DNA of 64,000 nt from an uncultured Alistipes sp. (GCA_944322005.1 CALUNL010000001.1:62001-126000), one strand, 5' to 3'. Positions 45,623-55,564 are shown, counted from the stretch's first letter. Made by a program: numbers and translations. Notes: generated by a model from the sequence alone, not told the origin.

Positions 45623-46258
45623 ATGACGGATATGGACTATACTTCGGGGATGGTCTCGTTGCTCGGCGCCGTGCGCAAGGAGATGAACGGTGCCGTACTC
45701 GACACGATGCGCTATTACGGGGCCGATTACGGTCTCAACTACGGCGTTGCGATACATACGCTGCGGGAGATTGCGGGACGTATGCCGCGAAACGACGGCT
45801 TCGCACGGTACCTCTATCTGCAACAGGTCAGGGAGCTGCGGATAATCGCTCTGTGGCTGGCCGAACCGGAGCGTCTGACTCCTGCAGACTTCGCCTTCTG
45901 GGGCGGAGGCATCATCAACTCCGAGGTGGCCGAGCAGGCAGCCCATGCACTCTTTTCGCGCTCGGATTGCGTGGAGGAGTTGCTTGCGGAGTGGTGCGAC
46001 AAGGAGGCCCTGCTTGCATACTCGGCTCTTATGGCCGCATCGAGGGCTCCGCATGTGGGCCGGGAGGCGGCGGTGAACGCGATTGTCGCAGCCGTGGGGA
46101 AGAATCCTGACAACCACATAGCGGCGCAGGGGGCGATTGCCCTTGCCGTATCGGTCAGGGTAGATGCCGGTACTTTGCGGGACGCACTCGGCGAAAATGC
46201 CGGCAACCCGACAGCGTCGACACTGCTCGAAGAGGTGGCCTGGAGGGCCGATTACTGA
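45623..46258 (+). CDS. AlkD-like DNA alkylation repair/HEAT-repeat protein
   Basis: 211 residues from ATG 45623; ATG 45632 is an alternative. The all-helical sequence has paired helices such as REIAGRMPRNDGFARYLY, RELRIIALWLAEP and EEVAWRAD, consistent with the HEAT-like fold of AlkD/AlkC DNA glycosylases, which remove alkylated bases without flipping them. Key AlkD residues cannot be aligned with certainty, so a different HEAT protein remains possible. Its 3' end overlaps the convergent radA gene by 7 bases. Confidence 0.58.
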   Translation: MTDMDYTSGMVSLLGAVRKEMNGAVLDTMRYYGADYGLNYGVAIHTLREIAGRMPRNDGFARYLYLQQVRELRIIALWLAEPERLTPADFAFWGGGIINSEVAEQAAHALFSRSDCVEELLAEWCDKEALLAYSALMAASRAPHVGREAAVNAIVAAVGKNPDNHIAAQGAIALAVSVRVDAGTLRDALGENAGNPTASTLLEEVAWRADY

Positions 46259-47652
46259 TTATCCTCCTCCGTATCAGAATCTTTATGCGTGAATATGCGG
46301 CGGGCGAGTTCCGCCACGTTGTTTATGCGTATTACGCTTATGCCCGGATGCTTGCGGTAAGGCTTTCCCGAATATCCGGATACGATTATGCTCTTGAACC
46401 CGAGACGTGCGGCCTCCGATATGCGCTGCTCGGTACGCGGTGCGGGACGCACCTCGCCCGAAAGCCCGACCTCCCCGGCAAAACAGATGCTCTGGTCTAT
46501 CGGACGGTCGAAATATGAGGACATCACCGATGCCGTTATGGCGAGGTCCATGCCCGTATCCGTTACCTTGAACCCTCCCGCGAAGTTGAGGAACACATCC
46601 TTCTGGAACATTTTTAGTCCGACGCGCTTCTCGAGAATTGCGAGCAGCATGTTCAGGCGCTTCATGTCGTAGCCTGTGGTGTTGCGCTGTGGCGTGCCGT
46701 AGGTTGCGCCTCCGACCAGCGACTGCACCTCGATGAGGTACGGCCGTATGCCGTCTACGGCGGCCCCGACGGCCATGCCGCTGAGCGGCTCCCCGTAGTG
46801 CGACAGCAGTATCTCCGACGGGTTCTCGACGACGCGCAGACCTTCCCCCGTCATCTCGAAGACCCCGATTTCGAACGTTGCGCCGAAACGGTTCTTTATG
46901 CCGCGAAGTATGCGGTAGGAGTTGTTCGTGTCGCCCTCGAACTGCAGGACCACATCGACGATGTGCTCCAGTATCTTCGGACCGGCAATGGCTCCCTCCT
47001 TCGTGATATGGCCGATGATGAAAACGGGTGTGCCGCTGCCTTTGGCATATTTGAGCAGCGTTGCGGAGCATTCGCGTATTTGTGACACGCTTCCGGCCGA
47101 TGAGTCGATGAGGTCGGTATACATCGTCTGTATGGAGTCTATCACGACGACGTCGGGATGCAGTTCGTCCATCTGCGCGACGATGTTCTCCAACAGCGTC
47201 TCGTTGTATATCATGCACTCCTCGTTGACGATGCCTATGCGCGAGGCGCGGAGCTTTATCTGTTCGGCCGACTCCTCGCCGGACACGTAGAGCGTACGCA
47301 GTCCGTTGTCGGAGAGTGCAAGCTGGAGCGAGAGCGTCGACTTTCCGATTCCCGGCTCTCCGCCTATGAGTATGAGCGAACCGGGGACGATGCCGCCTCC
47401 CAGCACGCGGTTCACCTCGCTGTTTCCTGTGTCGATGCGCCTTGTGACATTGTCCTTTATCTCGGTCACACGCTGGGGCCGTGTCGCCGGCAGCGAGGCC
47501 CCTGCCACGGCAGCCGGTACGGAGCCGCTGTCACGGGCGATGACCTCCTCCGTGAAAGAGCCCCATGCACCGCACGAAGGACACTTGCCCAACCATTTCG
47601 GTGCCTCAAAACCGCATTCGCGGCAGAAATATGCCTTCTTTACCTTTGCCAT
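46252..47652 (-). CDS. radA: DNA repair protein RadA
   Basis: 466 residues. The N-terminal zinc ribbon uses Cys10, Cys13, Cys24 and Cys27, the Walker A is GGEPGIGKST (97-106), and the RadA-specific KNRFG motif is present, followed by the Lon-like C-terminal domain. It drives branch migration during recombination with RecA. It is the last gene of a minus-strand operon with rseP 29 bases upstream, and its final codons overlap the AlkD-like gene. Confidence 0.94.
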   Translation of the reverse strand: MAKVKKAYFCRECGFEAPKWLGKCPSCGAWGSFTEEVIARDSGSVPAAVAGASLPATRPQRVTEIKDNVTRRIDTGNSEVNRVLGGGIVPGSLILIGGEPGIGKSTLSLQLALSDNGLRTLYVSGEESAEQIKLRASRIGIVNEECMIYNETLLENIVAQMDELHPDVVVIDSIQTMYTDLIDSSAGSVSQIRECSATLLKYAKGSGTPVFIIGHITKEGAIAGPKILEHIVDVVLQFEGDTNNSYRILRGIKNRFGATFEIGVFEMTGEGLRVVENPSEILLSHYGEPLSGMAVGAAVDGIRPYLIEVQSLVGGATYGTPQRNTTGYDMKRLNMLLAILEKRVGLKMFQKDVFLNFAGGFKVTDTGMDLAITASVMSSYFDRPIDQSICFAGEVGLSGEVRPAPRTEQRISEAARLGFKSIIVSGYSGKPYRKHPGISVIRINNVAELARRIFTHKDSDTEEDNQ

Positions 47653-47681
47653 GACCCGGTCGGTGTCGGTTGCCCGTCACC

Positions 47682-48998
47682 TCAGTTGAAAAGTTTGTAG
47701 ATGTCGTTCCCGTTGGCGAACACGAGCAGTGCGAGTATCAACAGCAGGCCTATGTATTGCGCCACCTCGAGCACCTTGTCGCTCGGCTTGCGCCGCGTTA
47801 CCATCTCCCAAAGCGTGAACAGTATGTGCCCGCCGTCGAGACCCGGTATCGGGATGATGTTGAGGATGGCGAGTATGAGCGACAGGAATGCTGTCATGTT
47901 CCAGAACTGGAACCAGTCCCACTTCTCAGGAAAGAGATTGGCGATGGCGATGAAGCCGCCCACCTTTTTGTAGAGACCCGTATCGGGCTTTACGATAAGT
48001 TTCAGCTGGTCGAGATAGTTCCCGATGGCCTTGCCGGTCATGCGCGCTCCCTCCGGTATGGACTCCAGAAGCGTATAGTTCCTGGTGCGTACCGGGAACG
48101 GATTTGCTATGATGACGCCCAGTTTGCCCTCGTCGCTCACCGGTACGCTCAATGCGAGCGTGTCCTTGCCGCGGATGACGTCGAGTACGGCCACGGTTCC
48201 CTTGCGGGCCGCAAGCAGCGAGTCGTATTTGACGAAATCCTCTTCGTGTATGCCGTCGATGCCGACTATCCGGTCACCCTTGAGCAGGCCGGCCGTGCGT
48301 GCGCTTTCGGAGGCTATGCTGTCGACCGCGAACGGGATGCGCGGGGTGTAGAAACCCGAGAAGTCATCGGCCTGGCGTACCCGGTTTATGCCTTCGTAAG
48401 GCAGGGTGATGACCGTCCGCTCGCCATTGCGGATGATTCCGACCTCGGTATCGTCGTCGGCGAGTATTATACGGGTAAGGATGGAGTTGATGTTGTCGAT
48501 TTTCTCTCCGTTTATTGTTTCGATCCTGTCTCCGTCGCGGAATCCGAGCGACTGTGCATCGGCGCTGAAGCTGTAACCGAGCGTGATGTCCTCGTTGGAG
48601 ATGTAGCGGCTTCCCCAAGTGTAGGATATTCCGCAATAGATGAAGAAGGCGAGGATGACGTTCATCGTCACTCCGGCCACAAGCACTATGAACCTTTGCC
48701 ATGCCGGCCTGGAACGGAATTCATACTCCTTCGGCGGCAGTTTCATCTGCTCCTTGTCCATGCTCTCGTCTATCATTCCCGAAATCTTGACGTAACCGCC
48801 GAGCGGGAGCCATCCTACGCCGTATTCGGTCTCTCCGCGGCGGAACTTGAAGAGAGAGAATCCGATGTCGAAGAAGAGATAGAACTTCTCGACACGGAGC
48901 TTGAATGCCTTCGCTGCGATGAAGTGCCCGAACTCGTGTATGAGCACCAGCAGCGAAAGGCTCATCAGAAATTGCACTACCTTGATGAAAATATCCAT
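47682..48998 (-). CDS. rseP: Site-2 protease RseP
   Basis: 438 residues with a membrane helix holding the zinc motif H21-EFGH-25, a C-terminal helix with IIPIPGLDGG, and a periplasmic stretch with two PDZ-like domains (around 110-280, including GFRDGDRIETINGE and GLLKGDRIVGIDG). It cleaves membrane proteins such as anti-sigma factors within the bilayer. An ECF sigma factor and single-span partner lie at 55.6-56.4 kb, a possible but unproven client. Confidence 0.92.
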   Translation of the reverse strand: MDIFIKVVQFLMSLSLLVLIHEFGHFIAAKAFKLRVEKFYLFFDIGFSLFKFRRGETEYGVGWLPLGGYVKISGMIDESMDKEQMKLPPKEYEFRSRPAWQRFIVLVAGVTMNVILAFFIYCGISYTWGSRYISNEDITLGYSFSADAQSLGFRDGDRIETINGEKIDNINSILTRIILADDDTEVGIIRNGERTVITLPYEGINRVRQADDFSGFYTPRIPFAVDSIASESARTAGLLKGDRIVGIDGIHEEDFVKYDSLLAARKGTVAVLDVIRGKDTLALSVPVSDEGKLGVIIANPFPVRTRNYTLLESIPEGARMTGKAIGNYLDQLKLIVKPDTGLYKKVGGFIAIANLFPEKWDWFQFWNMTAFLSLILAILNIIPIPGLDGGHILFTLWEMVTRRKPSDKVLEVAQYIGLLLILALLVFANGNDIYKLFN

Positions 48999-49023
48999 TG
49001 TCTGTTGATTTTATGCCTGTTTG

Positions 49024-50181
49024 TCAAATCGAAAGAAAACCTGCCGCTATGCTGCGCGCCTCGTCGTTCGATGCGGCATAGTCTTCCAACGTTGGATGTG
49101 CCTTGAATGTTGCCTTCGACAGGGCGTATTCTATCGTGCGCACGATGTCGAGGTATGAGCATCTGCCTCCGAGAAATGCCGCTACGGCCACCTCGTTGGC
49201 CCCGTTCATCGTGCAGGCGGCCGTGCCGCCGCGGCGCAGGCAGTCGTATGCGATGTCGAGCGCAGGATATTTCACGCGGTCGACCTCCTGGAATGTCAGC
49301 GTCGGATTGTCGGCAAAGCTGAAGCTGTCGTTGCTGCGGGCCGCACGGTGCGGGAACAGCAGTGCGAAACTTATTGGAGTGTGCATGTCGGGGGTGCCGA
49401 GCTGCGCCTTTATGGCACCGTCCTCGAACTCGACCATCGAGTGCACGATGGACTGCGGATGCTGGATTACCGATATGCGGTCGGCATCCACGCCGAAAAG
49501 CCAGTGTGCCTCGATGACCTCGAAACCCTTGTTTACGAGCGTCGCGGAGTCTATCGTGATCTTTGCCCCCATGTTCCACTGCGGATGGCGCAGGGCCTGT
49601 TCCACCGTCACGTCGGCAAGCCTGTCGGCCGGCAGGTCGCGCAGTGAACCTCCGCTGCAGGTTATGATGAGCCTGCGCAGCGGCGAAACCTCGCCCATAA
49701 GGCACTGGAATATGGCGGAGTGTTCGGAATCTATCGGGATTATCGGGACGTTGTGCTCCATGGCCATGCGCATGACGGTCTCTCCGCCCACGACCAGCGT
49801 CTCCTTGTTTGCAAGTGCTATCTTCTTGCCGTTCTCTATGGCCCGGACCGTAGGGGTGAGGCCTGCATATCCGACAAGTGCGTTTACGACCACGTCGATG
49901 TTGGATGCGGCGGCGCACTGCGCTATGGCCTCCTCCCCGGCATAGACCTTTATGGGGTAGTCGGCCAGAGCCTGCTTCAGGGGCTCGTATTTTGTTTCGT
50001 CGGCTATCACGACGCTGTCCGCATCGAACTCTATGGCCTGACGGGCGAGCCGCTCCCAATTGTGGTTGGCCGTCAGGGTTATGACTTCGAAGTCGTCGCT
50101 GTTTTCACGTATTATGTCGAGTGTCTGTACTCCTATGGAGCCTGTCGAACCGAGTATCGCAACTCTCTGCTTCATCTTCAA
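49024..50181 (-). CDS. dxr: 1-deoxy-D-xylulose 5-phosphate reductoisomerase
   Basis: 385 residues. The NADPH motif GSTGSIGVQTLDII opens the protein, followed by ANKETLVVGGE, PIDSEHSAIFQC and SGGSLRD, the substrate and metal sites. It makes methylerythritol phosphate, committing carbon to isoprenoid synthesis. It lies between the M23-like gene and rseP, with gaps of 3 and 25 bases. Confidence 0.95.
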   Translation of the reverse strand: MKMKQRVAILGSTGSIGVQTLDIIRENSDDFEVITLTANHNWERLARQAIEFDADSVVIADETKYEPLKQALADYPIKVYAGEEAIAQCAAASNIDVVVNALVGYAGLTPTVRAIENGKKIALANKETLVVGGETVMRMAMEHNVPIIPIDSEHSAIFQCLMGEVSPLRRLIITCSGGSLRDLPADRLADVTVEQALRHPQWNMGAKITIDSATLVNKGFEVIEAHWLFGVDADRISVIQHPQSIVHSMVEFEDGAIKAQLGTPDMHTPISFALLFPHRAARSNDSFSFADNPTLTFQEVDRVKYPALDIAYDCLRRGGTAACTMNGANEVAVAAFLGGRCSYLDIVRTIEYALSKATFKAHPTLEDYAASNDEARSIAAGFLSI

Positions 50182-50184
50182 CTG

Positions 50185-51063
50185 CTAAAAAAGGATGTAT
50201 GATTCCGGGTCTATCGGCTTGCCGTCGCCCCACAGCTCGAATTCGAGCGTCGAGACCTCGTTGCCCTCTTTGCCCGACGCGGCATATCCGATGACTTCGT
50301 TGGCCTTTATGCGCTGGCCCTTGCTTACGATGGTCCCCGAAAGCTGCCTGTAGATCGAAATCACGCCGTTATTGTGCTGTACGGTCACCATGTTGCCTGT
50401 TTCCGGCGCCCAGTCGTTGCCGACGACCGTTCCGTCGGCTATGGCCACCACCTGGGCCTCCGGTGCACCGGTTATCCGGATTCCGTATAGCCCGCTGCGG
50501 GCGTTGAACCGTTCGGATATGATGCCCTCCATGGGCGATACGGCATTCACTCCGGAGCGGAGGCGCCGCGAGTTGTCCGACGAGGAGCTCAGCGCGTACT
50601 CGCCGTTGCCCTCCATCTCCCTGCGCAGCAGCGAGTCCTGGCGCGACGGCGGGACGATGCTCTTGTCGTGGCGCAGGCTGTCGTTCTGCACGGTGCGCAT
50701 CGTAGGGGTCTTTCCGTTCATTACCAGTATTATGCTCTCGTTGTATGCGAGCATGTCGTTCATCTTGCGCTCGAGGGAGTCTATTCGGATGAGGTTCTGA
50801 ATCAGCGTTTCACGTGACTTGCTGGCATCGGTGCGATACCCCGGCAGGTAGTCCAGTACTGGGGTGTATGCCACAAGCATCAGGATTATGCAGAATATTA
50901 TGAATATTACCGATACCAGGCCCAGCATGATTCCCATGGGCGACATGTGCGTGTGCCACTTCTCCCTGCGGCTCTCGGCGTCGCATACGGATATGCGGCG
51001 TTTGCGGAAAAAGTCCCTGAATCCGGCAGAGAGCTCCTTGAATGGATTTCCTTTGAATTTCAT
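50185..51063 (-). CDS. M23/LytM-like membrane-anchored protein, degenerate active site
   Basis: 292 residues from ATG 51063. One membrane helix (about 45-68) is followed by a coiled-coil-like stretch (about 80-115) and a LytM-type domain (about 175-290). The fold strands align (VVAIADGTVVGNDWAPETGNMVTVQHNNGV), but zinc ligands do not: the H-x3-D site is LYGIR, the YxH Leu-Ser block is YRQLS, and the HxH block is STLEFEL. The protein is probably not a hydrolase. In other bacteria such degenerate LytM proteins (EnvC, NlpD) activate amidases at division. It opens the operon with dxr, rseP and radA. Confidence 0.82.
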   Translation of the reverse strand: MKFKGNPFKELSAGFRDFFRKRRISVCDAESRREKWHTHMSPMGIMLGLVSVIFIIFCIILMLVAYTPVLDYLPGYRTDASKSRETLIQNLIRIDSLERKMNDMLAYNESIILVMNGKTPTMRTVQNDSLRHDKSIVPPSRQDSLLRREMEGNGEYALSSSSDNSRRLRSGVNAVSPMEGIISERFNARSGLYGIRITGAPEAQVVAIADGTVVGNDWAPETGNMVTVQHNNGVISIYRQLSGTIVSKGQRIKANEVIGYAASGKEGNEVSTLEFELWGDGKPIDPESYILF

Positions 51064-51081
51064 GTGCGGTCGATTGTTGGG

Positions 51082-51089
51082 CAAAGATA
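51082..51089 (-). promoter_or_regulatory. -7 element of the M23-dxr-rseP-radA operon
   Basis: TATCTTTG on the minus strand (51089-51082) is an exact match and lies 19 bases before the ATG. No -33 match is seen at the right distance. Confidence 0.55.
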
Positions 51090-51109
51090 ACTATATTTTG
51101 CTTAAATAC

Positions 51110-51140
51110 TTTGTATTTAGAAGCCTTTTTTTTAACTTTG
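51110..51140 (+). promoter_or_regulatory. Promoter of the nucleotidyltransferase gene
   Basis: TTTG at 51110-51113 and TAACTTTG at 51133-51140 are 19 bases apart, the full consensus. The leader to ATG 51225 is about 78 bases; no structured element was recognised in it. Confidence 0.75.
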
Positions 51141-51224
51141 TGCGCCTTTCGCGGAGGTGCTGTGTCGGCTCCGGGAGGTATTGGCCGTCGGCCGGAAATC
51201 ATTGGAAACAAAAACATTGCAGAT

Positions 51225-52145
51225 ATGGTAAAACCTACACTCGTGGTGCTTGCGGCCGGAATGGGTTCGCGGTATGGTTCGCTCAAACAGATGGACGGCG
51301 TCGGCCCTTGCGGCGAAGCCATCATCGACTACTCGATTTATGACGCCATACGTGCCGGCTTCGGCAAGGTGGTGTTTGTAATACGCCACTCCTTTGCCGA
51401 GGATTTCAAGGCGATGTTCAATGCGGAGCGTTTCGGCGGCCGCATCGGGGTGGAGTATGTGTATCAGGAGTTGGACTATCTCCCGGAGGGATTCTCGGTG
51501 CCGGAGGGGCGCGAGAAGCCATGGGGGACCAACCATGCCGTGATGATGGCCGAGAAGGCCGTTCACGAGCCTTTTGCCGTAATCAATGCCGACGATTTCT
51601 ACGGAAAGGACGCATATGAGGTTATAGGCTCCTATCTCGGAACTCTCGAGGGCAGCCGCAACAACTACTGCATGGTGGGATACGAGGTCTGCAAGACCCT
51701 GTCGGAGAACGGTACCGTATCGCGCGGCGTGTGCGAACTCACATCGGACGGATACCTGAAGTCGATGGTCGAGCGTACGAAGATAGAGCGCAACGCCGAG
51801 GGTACGATCGTCTTTCATGATCTCGGTACGGACGAGCCTCTGGACGAAAACACTCCGGTATCGATGAACCTGTTCGGTTTCACGCCGGACTATTTCGAAT
51901 ATTCGCGCCATGAATTTGTTAATTTCCTGAAGAGGCCGGAGACCATGGCCAATCCGAAATCGGAGTTCTTCATACCGCTCATGGTAAACAGCCTTATCGG
52001 CAGCGGTACGGCGAAAATGAAGGTGCTCCACACCTCTGCAAAGTGGTTCGGCGTTACATACAAGGAGGACAAGCCTGCGCTGATGGCCAAGATAGAGGCG
52101 CTGGTTGCCGACGGCGTATATCCGCGCAACCTCTGGGGAAAGTAG
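51225..52145 (+). CDS. Sugar-phosphate nucleotidyltransferase family protein
   Basis: 306 residues from ATG 51225 (MVKPTLVVL). The nucleotide-binding block is VLAAGMGSRYGSLKQMDGVGP and the metal Asp pair is INADDFYG, both typical of the GT-A nucleotidyl transferase fold. It would join a nucleoside triphosphate to a sugar or polyol phosphate, but the specific product is not evident. The gene is followed by gltX 51 bases later. Similar stand-alone genes are widespread in Bacteroidota. Confidence 0.82.
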   Translation: MVKPTLVVLAAGMGSRYGSLKQMDGVGPCGEAIIDYSIYDAIRAGFGKVVFVIRHSFAEDFKAMFNAERFGGRIGVEYVYQELDYLPEGFSVPEGREKPWGTNHAVMMAEKAVHEPFAVINADDFYGKDAYEVIGSYLGTLEGSRNNYCMVGYEVCKTLSENGTVSRGVCELTSDGYLKSMVERTKIERNAEGTIVFHDLGTDEPLDENTPVSMNLFGFTPDYFEYSRHEFVNFLKRPETMANPKSEFFIPLMVNSLIGSGTAKMKVLHTSAKWFGVTYKEDKPALMAKIEALVADGVYPRNLWGK

Positions 52146-52196
52146 TCGCCGTCGGGAGACCATAAACGGAAAACAACATAAGCAACAATATAAGCA

Positions 52197-53729
52197 ATGG
52201 CACGTGAAGTAAGAGTTCGCTTTGCTCCGAGCCCGACGGGTCCGCTCCACATAGGCGGCGTACGTACGGCTCTCTACAACTACCTGTTTGCCCGCCACCA
52301 TGGCGGCAAGATGATTCTCCGTATCGAGGATACCGATTCGCAGCGGTTCGTCGAGGGTGCGGAGGCCTACATCATAGAGTCGCTGAAGTGGTGCGGCATC
52401 GAAATCGACGAAGGTGTCGGCGTGGGAGGTCCCCATGCCCCGTACCGTCAGAGCGAGCGCCGCGAGATATACCTCAAATACGCCCGCCAGCTTGTGGATG
52501 CAGGCTGGGCATACTACGCCTTCGATACGTCGGAGGAGCTCGACGCGCTGCGCCATGAGGCCGAGGCCGAAGGACGCACCTTCGCATACAACAGCACCGT
52601 GAGGGAGAAGCTCCCGACGTCGCTGTCGCTCCCTGCGTCGGAGGTCGAGGCGCGTATTGCCCGCGGTGACGTTTGGGTAATCCGTTTCAAGATGCCGGAG
52701 AACGAGGTGGTGAAGATGCACGACCTAATCCGCGGCGACGTTGAGGTCAACACCTCCACGCTCGACGACAAGGTGCTCTACAAGTCGGCCGATGCGCTTC
52801 CGACATACCACCTCGCCAACATCGTGGACGACCATCTGATGGAGATTTCGCACGTCATCCGCGGCGAGGAGTGGCTTCCGTCGCTGCCGTTGCACTACCT
52901 GCTATACCGTGCGTTCGGTTGGGAGGACACGCGTCCGGAATTCGCGCACCTGCCGCTCCTGCTCAAGCCTACGGGCGGCGGAAAGCTCTCCAAGCGCGAC
53001 GGAGACAAGATGGGATTCCCGGTATTCCCGCTCTATTGGGTGTCGCCGACGGGCGAGACCGCACACGGATACCGCGAGGACGGATACTTCCCGGAGGCAT
53101 TCATCAACATGCTGGCTCTTCTGGGCTGGAATCCGGGCACGGAACAGGAGATTTTCTCGATGGACGAGCTCATCGACGCCTTCTCGCTTGACCGCGTATC
53201 GAAATCGGGCGCGCGTTTCCAGCCGGACAAGGCGAAGTGGTTCAATGCACAGTACATGCACCGCAAGAGCGATGCCGAGCTCGCCGTTCTCTATCAGCCG
53301 ATACTCCGTGAACACGGAATAGAGGTCGATGACGAGGTTGCCGGACATGTGGCCGGCATCATGAAGGAGCGGGCAGTCTTCATCGGTGACCTGTGGGATC
53401 TGACATCATATTTCTTCATTGCTCCGTCGGTTTACGAGGAGAAGCAGCTCAAGAAGTACTGGCGCGGGGAGAATCCGGCACATCTTGCCGAGCTGCGCGC
53501 TGTGCTCGCGTCGATAGATGACTTCTCGAAGGAGAATACCGAGCGTATTGTCCATGCGTGGATAGAGGAGAAGGGATACCCGATGGGACAGATAATGAAC
53601 TCCCTGCGTCTGGCTCTCGTCGGTGCCGGAAAGGGTCCCGGGATGTACGATGTGACGGCATTCCTCGGCAAGGAGGAGACCTTGCGGCGCATAGATGCTC
53701 TGATTTCGGGCGTTGCACCGGTTGAATAG
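52197..53729 (+). CDS. gltX: Glutamyl-tRNA synthetase
   Basis: 510 residues, class I. The HIGH motif is in [16 protein letters not shown] and the KMSKS counterpart is KLSKRDGDK, with the [13 protein letters not shown] block between. It charges tRNA-Glu. The mutarotase-like gene begins 19 bases after its stop. Confidence 0.95.
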   Translation: MAREVRVRFAPSPTGPLHIGGVRTALYNYLFARHHGGKMILRIEDTDSQRFVEGAEAYIIESLKWCGIEIDEGVGVGGPHAPYRQSERREIYLKYARQLVDAGWAYYAFDTSEELDALRHEAEAEGRTFAYNSTVREKLPTSLSLPASEVEARIARGDVWVIRFKMPENEVVKMHDLIRGDVEVNTSTLDDKVLYKSADALPTYHLANIVDDHLMEISHVIRGEEWLPSLPLHYLLYRAFGWEDTRPEFAHLPLLLKPTGGGKLSKRDGDKMGFPVFPLYWVSPTGETAHGYREDGYFPEAFINMLALLGWNPGTEQEIFSMDELIDAFSLDRVSKSGARFQPDKAKWFNAQYMHRKSDAELAVLYQPILREHGIEVDDEVAGHVAGIMKERAVFIGDLWDLTSYFFIAPSVYEEKQLKKYWRGENPAHLAELRAVLASIDDFSKENTERIVHAWIEEKGYPMGQIMNSLRLALVGAGKGPGMYDVTAFLGKEETLRRIDALISGVAPVE

Positions 53730-53748
53730 TGGCGATTGCATTCAGGCG

Positions 53749-54744
53749 ATGACAATCGAGCAGAACATATGGGGCGCTACCCCCGAGGGGGAGGTCATCA
53801 TAATATATACCATGCGAAACTCCCGCGGCAGTGAGGTGCGCTTGTGCAATGCCGGAGCGGCTGTTGTGTCGGTGCGTTTTGCCGACCGGAACGGCGTGAT
53901 CGGCGACACGGTGCTATCCCATCCGGATGCTGCCGGATACCTGAACGACAGGTCGGAACTGCTGGGCAAGAGCCTCGGCCGCGTTGCGGACCGCGTATCG
54001 GTTTTCGGAATGACGGTCGGCGGTGCCATGCATGCAAGGGCCTGCGGAGCGGAGGATTGTCCGGTGAAAGAGGCCCGGGACCTTGCTTCGCGCATATGGG
54101 AATCGCGTGTCGAAACCAACAGGGTCGTTTTTTCGATTGTCTCGGAGGAGGGCAATCAGGGCTTCTGCCGGCAGACGGCGGTCGAGGCGGTGTTCGATTT
54201 CGATGACGACGACAACCTCGAGATAACATACCTGGCCGGAAGCGACGGTCCGACGCCTGTGAACCTTTCGGACAATATCTTCTGGAACCTTTCGGGCGGC
54301 GGCGACATTTCGGGACATGAGTTGAGGCTCTCGGCCTCACGCCTTGTCGAGACCTCGGCCGGCAGCATGCCGCACGGGGAGATGAGGGATACGGCCGGAA
54401 CCGTTCATGACTTCTCATCATTCAGACACCTGTGCGATTATGCGCCATCGGTAGTCAGCGATGGGCGGAACCCATATTTTGCGGCCGACGGCTGGAGTCG
54501 CAATATTCTTGGTGAGGTGGGCCTGTTGCGTGATAATGTCTCTGGCCGTAGTGTGGAGATACTCTCCTCGCAGCCGGGGTGCGTGCTTCGGTTTTCCGAC
54601 ACCCGTAACGGAGGCATTCCCGGCATATCGATAGGCTGCCAGGGCTACCCGTGGCCGGCGGAAGGTGCGGAGTGCGGAGCCGTGACACTCGACGAAGGCG
54701 AACTCTATTGCCAGAAGACAGTATACAGGTTCGGTACGTTCTGA
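53749..54744 (+). CDS. Aldose 1-epimerase (galactose mutarotase)-like protein
   Basis: 331 residues from ATG 53749. The beta-sandwich with GKSLGRVADRV and a C-terminal PGISIGCQGYPWPAE, EGELYCQKTVYRF fits the GalM superfamily. However, the catalytic-base block usually reading NHTYFNL is DNIFWNL, and the first His block (NHLHGG) reads AMHARACG. The protein may be an inactive or divergent mutarotase, or act on a different sugar. It probably shares a transcript with gltX and ends before a strong bidirectional terminator. Confidence 0.75.
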   Translation: MTIEQNIWGATPEGEVIIIYTMRNSRGSEVRLCNAGAAVVSVRFADRNGVIGDTVLSHPDAAGYLNDRSELLGKSLGRVADRVSVFGMTVGGAMHARACGAEDCPVKEARDLASRIWESRVETNRVVFSIVSEEGNQGFCRQTAVEAVFDFDDDDNLEITYLAGSDGPTPVNLSDNIFWNLSGGGDISGHELRLSASRLVETSAGSMPHGEMRDTAGTVHDFSSFRHLCDYAPSVVSDGRNPYFAADGWSRNILGEVGLLRDNVSGRSVEILSSQPGCVLRFSDTRNGGIPGISIGCQGYPWPAEGAECGAVTLDEGELYCQKTVYRFGTF

Positions 54745-54763
54745 TGCTGCATGCATATGATGG

Positions 54764-54801
54764 AAACGAAGAAGGGGCACACATGTGCCCCTTCTTCGTT
54801 T
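54764..54801. terminator. Bidirectional terminator between convergent genes
   Basis: A 17-bp inverted repeat (54764-54780 with 54785-54801) with only a 4-base loop. It serves the mutarotase-like gene and the Spy-like gene. Confidence 0.9.
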
Positions 54802-54813
54802 AGTGCGACAGTC

Positions 54814-55323
54814 CTATTTGTTTTTTCTGTTACGTTTCTGCAACTCCTCTTTTGCCCTCTTTGCGAGGGAGTTGTCGATGCTGTACAGTTTGTATACCTG
54901 TTTCGGCGACAGGAACTTCTCGAAAATCGGGACATACACCTTGCGTACCATGGCGATGTGTATGTAATTGTCGAGATTCGCCGAGAGCAGGGAGTTTATC
55001 TCGGCGTCGCTTGCCGTTTCGATGTCCGCCGGTTCCGATATCTTCACCTGTCCGGTGCGTATGTTCTGACGGTACTCGAAATATGTAGGGGCAAACTGTT
55101 CCACCTGCTCTTCGGTCATTCCCAGCTCCTGGCTTATCAGGTCCAGGATAGTTGCCCGGAGTTCGAGCTTTTCTGGGCTTATGTTCTGTTCGGCATTCGG
55201 TGCCGTCCTGACGATGTGTGTGGTGTCCGTCGGAACGGAATCGTTCTGCCCGGCAGGCAGTTGACCCCACGATACCTGTATGGCGGCGGTGACGAGCAGT
55301 ATGGTAGTTATTGCAAATTTCAT
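54814..55323 (-). CDS. Spy/CpxP-like periplasmic protein
   Basis: 169 residues with a signal peptide ending SWGQ (about 20). The helical body has ELGMTEEQVEQFAPTYFEYR and a LSPKQVYKLYSID block, the LTxxQ-type signatures of the Spy/CpxP/ZraP group of periplasmic chaperones or sensors. It follows an ECF sigma gene set after a 241-base untranslated stretch in which I recognise nothing, so it may have its own promoter. Function is inferred from composition and context. Confidence 0.6.
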   Translation of the reverse strand: MKFAITTILLVTAAIQVSWGQLPAGQNDSVPTDTTHIVRTAPNAEQNISPEKLELRATILDLISQELGMTEEQVEQFAPTYFEYRQNIRTGQVKISEPADIETASDAEINSLLSANLDNYIHIAMVRKVYVPIFEKFLSPKQVYKLYSIDNSLAKRAKEELQKRNRKNK

Positions 55324-55564
55324 GTAATAAAAAATTAATCGTTAGGCTGTCGGTGTTTATCCTTCGGACCCCGTGAGGTAATCCTTCGTTGTTCCATCCG
55401 ATAGGGCGGTAACGCACGTCCGTATCGGATATTGTTTCTCTTTGCCAGTCCTGCCGTTGTAGGAGATGTCTCATCCGTGTCTCTCCGTAGTGGCAGAACT
55501 CTCATCTCATGTTTTTTCAGGTTTTAAAGTTAGACAATTATTTTAGTTTTTTCGTCTTTTAATA

